Of a stretch of 64,000 nt of DNA, positions 62,518-64,000 are shown piece by piece. The stretch spans positions 62,001 to 126,000 of the forward strand of contig NZ_QDAH01000010.1 of assembly GCF_003075415.1 (NCBI RefSeq), in the 5' to 3' direction. The notes beneath the pieces were generated by a model. That model had not been told where the DNA came from. It saw only the letters and a list, made by a program, of their open reading frames with translations, and did not search any database. Positions within the stretch are counted from its first letter, which is position 1; each line of letters starts with the position of its first letter. The position numbers and the translations under genes were made by a program. Source of the DNA: Microvirga sp. KLBC 81. GTDB taxonomy: Bacteria; Pseudomonadota; Alphaproteobacteria; Rhizobiales; Beijerinckiaceae.

Positions 62518-63672
62518 TTAGATCACGTAGGACTTGAGCGGCGGGAAGCCGTTGAACGCGACCGCCGAGTAGGTGGTCGTGTAGGCGCCCGTGCCCTCGA
62601 TCAGCACCTTGTCGCCGATCTCCAGCGAGACGGGGAGCAGGTAGGGCTCCTTCTCGTAGAGAACGTCGGCCGAGTCGCAGGTGGGACCCGCGAGCACGCA
62701 CGGCACCATGCGGTCGTCGTCGCGCTCCGTGCGGATCGGATAGCGGATCGACTCATCCATCGTCTCGGCGAGACCGCCGAACTTGCCGATGTCGAGATAG
62801 ACCCAGCGCACCTCGTCCTCGTCGCGGCTCTTCTTCGAGACGAGGACGACCTCGGCCTCGATGACGCCAGCGTTGCCGACCATGCCGCGGCCCGGCTCGA
62901 TGATCGTTTCCGGAATGCGGTTGCCGAAGTGCTTCGACAGCGCACGGAAGATCGACTCGCCGTAAGCCTCGACCTGCGGAACCGTCTTCAGGTACTTCGT
63001 CGGAAAGCCGCCGCCGAGATTGACCATCGACAGGTGGATGCCGCGATCGGCGCATTCACGGAAGATCGCGGACGCGGAGCCGAGAGCCTGGTCCCAGGCT
63101 TCGGTGTTGCGCTGCTGCGAACCCACGTGGAACGATACGCCGTAGGCTTCCAGGCCCTGGCGAACCGCATGCTCAAGCACTTCGACAGCCATCTCCGGCA
63201 CACAGCCGAACTTGCGGGAGAGCGGCCACTCGGCGCCGGCGCCGTCGCACAGAATGCGGCAGAACACCTTCACCTCGGAAGCAGCAACACCAGCGGTCGC
63301 GGCAGCGCGGGCGATCTTCTCGACCTCGGCCTCGCAGTCAACCGCATAGAGGCGCACGCCAATCTCGAGGGCGCGAGCGATGTCGCGCTCCTTCTTGATC
63401 GTGTTGCCGAAGGAAATGCGGTCGGGCGTGGCGCCGGCGGCAAGCGCAAGCTCGATCTCGACGACCGAGGCCGTGTCGAAGCACGAGCCGAGATCAGCGA
63501 GAAGCTTGAGCACTTCCGGAGCCGGATTCGCCTTCACGGCGTAGAAGACGCGCGTGTCGGGGAGCGCACGGGCAAACTTGGAATAGTTGTCACGCACGAC
63601 ATCGAGGTCGACGACGACGCACGGGCCGTCCTCTCGTCGGTTGCGCAGAAATTCACGGATGCGCTGAGTCAT
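62518..63672 (-). CDS. Ornithine decarboxylase (alanine-racemase fold)
   Basis: This PLP enzyme decarboxylates ornithine (and in some relatives lysine) to putrescine. The 384 residues match the eukaryotic-type family. PLP-Lys47 is in RVFYAVKANPAPEVLKLL. GSCFDTASVVEIELAL, RISFGNTIKKERDI, FHVGSQQRNTEAW, VNLGGGFPTKYL and ETIIEPGRGMVGNAG follow. The active-site Cys is in VLAGPTCDSADVLY, and the C-terminus has GTGAYTTTYSAVAFNGFPP. It provides putrescine for homospermidine synthase. The leader upstream is long and structured and looks like a speF-type element. Confidence 0.94.
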   Translation of the reverse strand: MTQRIREFLRNRREDGPCVVVDLDVVRDNYSKFARALPDTRVFYAVKANPAPEVLKLLADLGSCFDTASVVEIELALAAGATPDRISFGNTIKKERDIARALEIGVRLYAVDCEAEVEKIARAAATAGVAASEVKVFCRILCDGAGAEWPLSRKFGCVPEMAVEVLEHAVRQGLEAYGVSFHVGSQQRNTEAWDQALGSASAIFRECADRGIHLSMVNLGGGFPTKYLKTVPQVEAYGESIFRALSKHFGNRIPETIIEPGRGMVGNAGVIEAEVVLVSKKSRDEDEVRWVYLDIGKFGGLAETMDESIRYPIRTERDDDRMVPCVLAGPTCDSADVLYEKEPYLLPVSLEIGDKVLIEGTGAYTTTYSAVAFNGFPPLKSYVI

Positions 63673-63925
63673 GGCGCTCTCCCCACCAAAGGTTCAATGG
63701 AGGTCTTCAAGCCTCCGGATTGAAGTCTGGACAGTCAGAGCCTTCTGCTGTCCGGCGTCAGCGAGGGAAGATGCATCCCGCTTCGTGCGATGGAGACACG
63801 ACAAGCGTGAGATGGGCTCTTCACCCGACGATGCTGCCTTGGATTGGATGGGAGATACCCGTCCGCACGCCTGGCAATGATAAACAAGCCTCTTCGGTGT
63901 TGACCTTTGGAGGGCCAACGAGACC
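63673..63925 (-). promoter_or_regulatory. Probable speF-type leader of the ornithine decarboxylase gene
   Basis: The 328 bases upstream of the decarboxylase hold no long open frame. On the minus strand they start with CCAAAGGTCAACACCGAAGAGG (read here as a conserved-looking block in parts) and end with stems GGACAG/CTGTCC and GGAGG/CCTCC just before the gene. Alphaproteobacterial ornithine decarboxylase genes are known to carry the speF RNA motif at this place, so the position fits. A 13-codon frame (63735-63776) lies inside and could be a leader peptide. Bases 63926-64000 show no further clear feature. Confidence 0.55.
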
Positions 63926-64000
63926 AAAAAAGCCCGTTCGTCGTTGCTTTAAGTCGCGTCCCCCGTTGAGAACGAGGTGCGCCGGTTTTCGCCTCCGGCT

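Overview
The window is about 64 kb of GC-rich chromosome from an alphaproteobacterium, most likely Hyphomicrobiales (Rhizobiales). I cannot fix the genus by eye; the repeat style resembles Microvirga or Methylobacteriaceae relatives. The assignment rests on CpdR and GapR homologues, an HWE-family histidine kinase, DUF1036 next to pyruvate kinase, ornithine decarboxylase with homospermidine synthase, a ROSE-type RNA thermometer, an alpha-r8/MmgR-like small RNA and dispersed REP-like hairpin elements. Almost everything is core or housekeeping. I see no prophage, insertion sequence, CRISPR array, toxin-antitoxin pair or defence island.

Layout. 0-7.5 kb: end of a universal stress protein, PEP synthase (ppsA), a GapR / DUF1244 / N-formylglutamate amidohydrolase operon on the minus strand, a DMT exporter, then DUF1036-pyk. 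7.6-12.6 kb: minus-strand rpmJ, TPR protein and alpha/beta hydrolase, tRNA-Val(GAC), cpdR, a second N-formylglutamate amidohydrolase, a probable small RNA and an MFS carrier. 12.8-23.5 kb: hisN, a lysophospholipase-like hydrolase extended through a repeat, a heat-shock hsp20, threonine aldolase and the glutamate synthase pair gltB-gltD behind a structured leader. 23.5-38.3 kb: cell-envelope and sugar-nucleotide genes (DUF459 SGNH protein, lytic transglycosylase, galE, galU, kdsD), NfeD and an SPFH protein, hemH, an HWE kinase, a 5'-nucleotidase, ung and an aromatic aminotransferase. 38.4-50.2 kb: indolepyruvate ferredoxin oxidoreductase, DUF1007 with a NicO metal exporter, YitT, a gamma-glutamyltransferase-like enzyme, and a TRAP-TAXI transporter. 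50.3-58.7 kb: opgG/opgD, a zinc-type ABC importer with a histidine-rich microprotein, a CobW GTPase, a WD40 protein and small conserved genes. 58.8-64 kb: homospermidine synthase, MFS carrier, GNAT, and ornithine decarboxylase behind a probable speF-type leader.

How genes work together: ornithine decarboxylase makes putrescine and homospermidine synthase turns it into homospermidine. GltBD makes glutamate. The aminotransferase and the indolepyruvate oxidoreductase could together degrade aromatic amino acids. The ABC importer plus CobW GTPase form a zinc acquisition and delivery set.

The most unusual signals lie between or at the edges of genes. They are a ROSE thermometer before hsp20, a terminator-shaped hairpin containing the start codon of the TPR gene, a hairpin masking the kdsD ribosome site, a perfect operator-like dyad before the indolepyruvate oxidoreductase, an unlisted 54-residue histidine-rich membrane microprotein at the head of the zinc operon, and repeats that supply stop codons or C-terminal tails. 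Protein assignments come from recognising family motifs by eye; no database search was run.
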